Assembly: GCA_030064795.1 (NCBI GenBank)
Contig: JASJEI010000002.1
Span: 1-64,000 of the forward strand
DNA length: 64,000 bases
Direction: 5' to 3'
Source of the DNA: Pleurocapsa sp. MO_226.B13
Lineage (GTDB): Bacteria > Cyanobacteriota > Cyanobacteriia > Cyanobacteriales > Xenococcaceae
The notes under the pieces are model-generated. The model was given only the letters and a program-made list of their open reading frames with translations. It was not told the DNA's origin and ran no database searches. A program made the position numbers and the translations under genes. This document shows positions 62,895 through 64,000 of this stretch, in pieces; position 1 is the first letter of the stretch, and every line of letters starts with the position of its first letter.

Positions 62895-64000
62895 ATGGCT
62901 TTTGATATTGAATTTGACTATCGCTTCGATCGAGCTAATTTTTTTACCGATGAAAGAAAAGCGATCTTAGAACAAGCAGGAGAAATTTGGAGTTCTTATA
63001 TTCTTGATGAATTTAATTCTATACCTGCGGGAGAAACTCTGAGATTTACAATCGATGGCGAACAACAAGAAGTAACTTTAGATGAACCCATTGATGATGT
63101 AATTATTTTTGTTTCTTCGGTAGAGTTAGGAGCGAATGAATTCTTACTAGGTGAGGGTGCTTTTTTTGCCGACTTTGTTATCGGTAGCGATCGCCAGGAA
63201 CGCATTCAAGGAGATGATTTTGAACCCTGGTTGGGGACGATTGAATATAATGCTTTAGCAGCAGACAATTTTTATTTTGATGCGACTCCTGAAACCGACG
63301 ATGATATTCCCTTCAATAAACAAGATTTCTTGAGTTTAACCCTGCATGAAATCGGTCATGTTTTAGGAATTGGTGTTTCTGATGCCTTTAATAATCAAAT
63401 AGAAAATGGTGATTTTACAGGTAGTCAAAGTGTCGATCTCAATAACGGACAACCAGTACCTTTAGATGACGATGCTATTCATATTGAAAACGGTTTTACT
63501 TTAGACAGTGATGGGGATGCTCTATTAGATAAGTCTTTTACTTTTGGAGAGAGAAATCTACCTACAAATTTAGATTTAGCAATTTTAGCCGATATTGGTT
63601 ACGATATCATTGCTTACGATGATGTGCCAGTACATCGCTTTTTTCAATACGAAAAAGGATTTCATTTTTATACGGCGGATGAAAACGAAAGAGAGTACGT
63701 TTTTGAGCGTAGTATTGATGGCGAATTGAAGTACGACTACGAAGGTGTAGCCTATCGGGTTTTGGCTAGCGATAAAGATAGTTTGACGGGAGAAACTATT
63801 GAAGGCGCAAAACCAGTTTATCGTTTCTTTAATACAGATATAGGTGCGCATCTATATACTATGGATGAAAACGAAAAAGATTACATTCTAGAGAATTTAA
63901 GTAACTATAGTTTTGATGGCGTAAATTACTATGGATTTGAATTTCAACCAGAAGATATAGAAACAGTTCCTCTATATCGAATGTATAATACTCAATCTGG
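62895..64000 (+). CDS. Matrixin-type zinc metalloprotease with DUF5648 repeats (partial)
   Basis: Starts at ATG 62895 (MAFDIEFDYRFDRANFF) and runs off the window; about 368 codons are visible. The N-terminal domain (about 1-235) is a metzincin-like protease with LTLHEIGHVLGIG (zinc motif HExGHxLG, residues about 152-159) and, further on, LDLAILADIGYD. After it come DUF5648 repeats: VHRFFQYEKGFHFYTADENERE, VYRFFNTDIGAHLYTMDENEKD and a third unit beginning LYRMYNTQSG. No signal peptide is visible. It is presumably exported and related in its repeats to the protein at 35138. Confidence 0.85.
   Translation, partial: MAFDIEFDYRFDRANFFTDERKAILEQAGEIWSSYILDEFNSIPAGETLRFTIDGEQQEVTLDEPIDDVIIFVSSVELGANEFLLGEGAFFADFVIGSDRQERIQGDDFEPWLGTIEYNALAADNFYFDATPETDDDIPFNKQDFLSLTLHEIGHVLGIGVSDAFNNQIENGDFTGSQSVDLNNGQPVPLDDDAIHIENGFTLDSDGDALLDKSFTFGERNLPTNLDLAILADIGYDIIAYDDVPVHRFFQYEKGFHFYTADENEREYVFERSIDGELKYDYEGVAYRVLASDKDSLTGETIEGAKPVYRFFNTDIGAHLYTMDENEKDYILENLSNYSFDGVNYYGFEFQPEDIETVPLYRMYNTQS

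Overview
The window is a cyanobacterial chromosome segment. Direct signs are the NDH-1 operon ndhA-ndhI-ndhG-ndhE, ycf20, DUF3611, a mycosporine-like amino acid (MAA) cluster, an operon like Synechocystis slr0144-slr0152, and many copies of the HIP1 palindrome GCGATCGC. The many small palindromic repeats and gene relics suit a large-genome coccoid or filamentous lineage; that lineage guess is inference.

Layout. 0-3.4 kb: two tandem membrane glycosyltransferases, the first cut by the window edge. 4-8.5 kb: queA-like gene, coiled-coil protein, three acetyltransferase-type genes (one chimeric, one carrying an in-frame palindromic insertion), and an SDR with an internal duplication. 8.7-12.3 kb: MFS transporter, homoserine dehydrogenase, and intact or broken toxin-antitoxin genes. 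12.3-15.7 kb: an INTEGRON, with an intI-type integrase broken by one stop codon, an attI-like region of 40-bp direct repeats, and leftward cassettes. The first cassette encodes a small membrane protein and ends in a textbook attC. The second carries a BAHD-type (HxxxD) acyltransferase, a family known mostly from plants and fungi. This is the most unusual feature of the window.

15.7-18 kb: carbamate kinase and a cyclic-DPG-synthetase-like GTPase. 18.7-21.7 kb: ndh operon with terminator. 21.8-34.9 kb: broken carotenoid oxygenase, rnc and rnpB (the RNA carries a palindromic insert), ycf20, glycerate kinase, broken PhyH dioxygenase, thiC with TPP riboswitch. 37-43.6 kb: a leftward MAA block mysB-mysC-(second O-methyltransferase)-(small ORF)-(Na/solute symporter)-mysD, without mysA. 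44.5-52.9 kb: CruG-like glycosyltransferase, HicB, RmlD-like reductase, a subtilase beside a small repeat-motif protein, HxlR regulator, msrB, histidine kinase. 53-57.5 kb: a compact photosystem-II-assembly-type operon ending in a Ser/Thr kinase. 57.9-62.3 kb: atypical histidine kinase and three secreted or outer-membrane proteins. 62.9 kb to the end: a zinc metalloprotease with DUF5648 repeats, cut by the edge.

Recurring theme: genome decay and shuffling. Fragments of hom, arcC, ubiX, a PIN toxin and a SnoaL-like gene lie in spacers. Three long genes are broken only by in-frame TAA codons. Small palindromic elements sit in spacers, in rnpB and inside a coding region. I saw no tRNA, 16S/23S rRNA, CRISPR array or complete insertion sequence.
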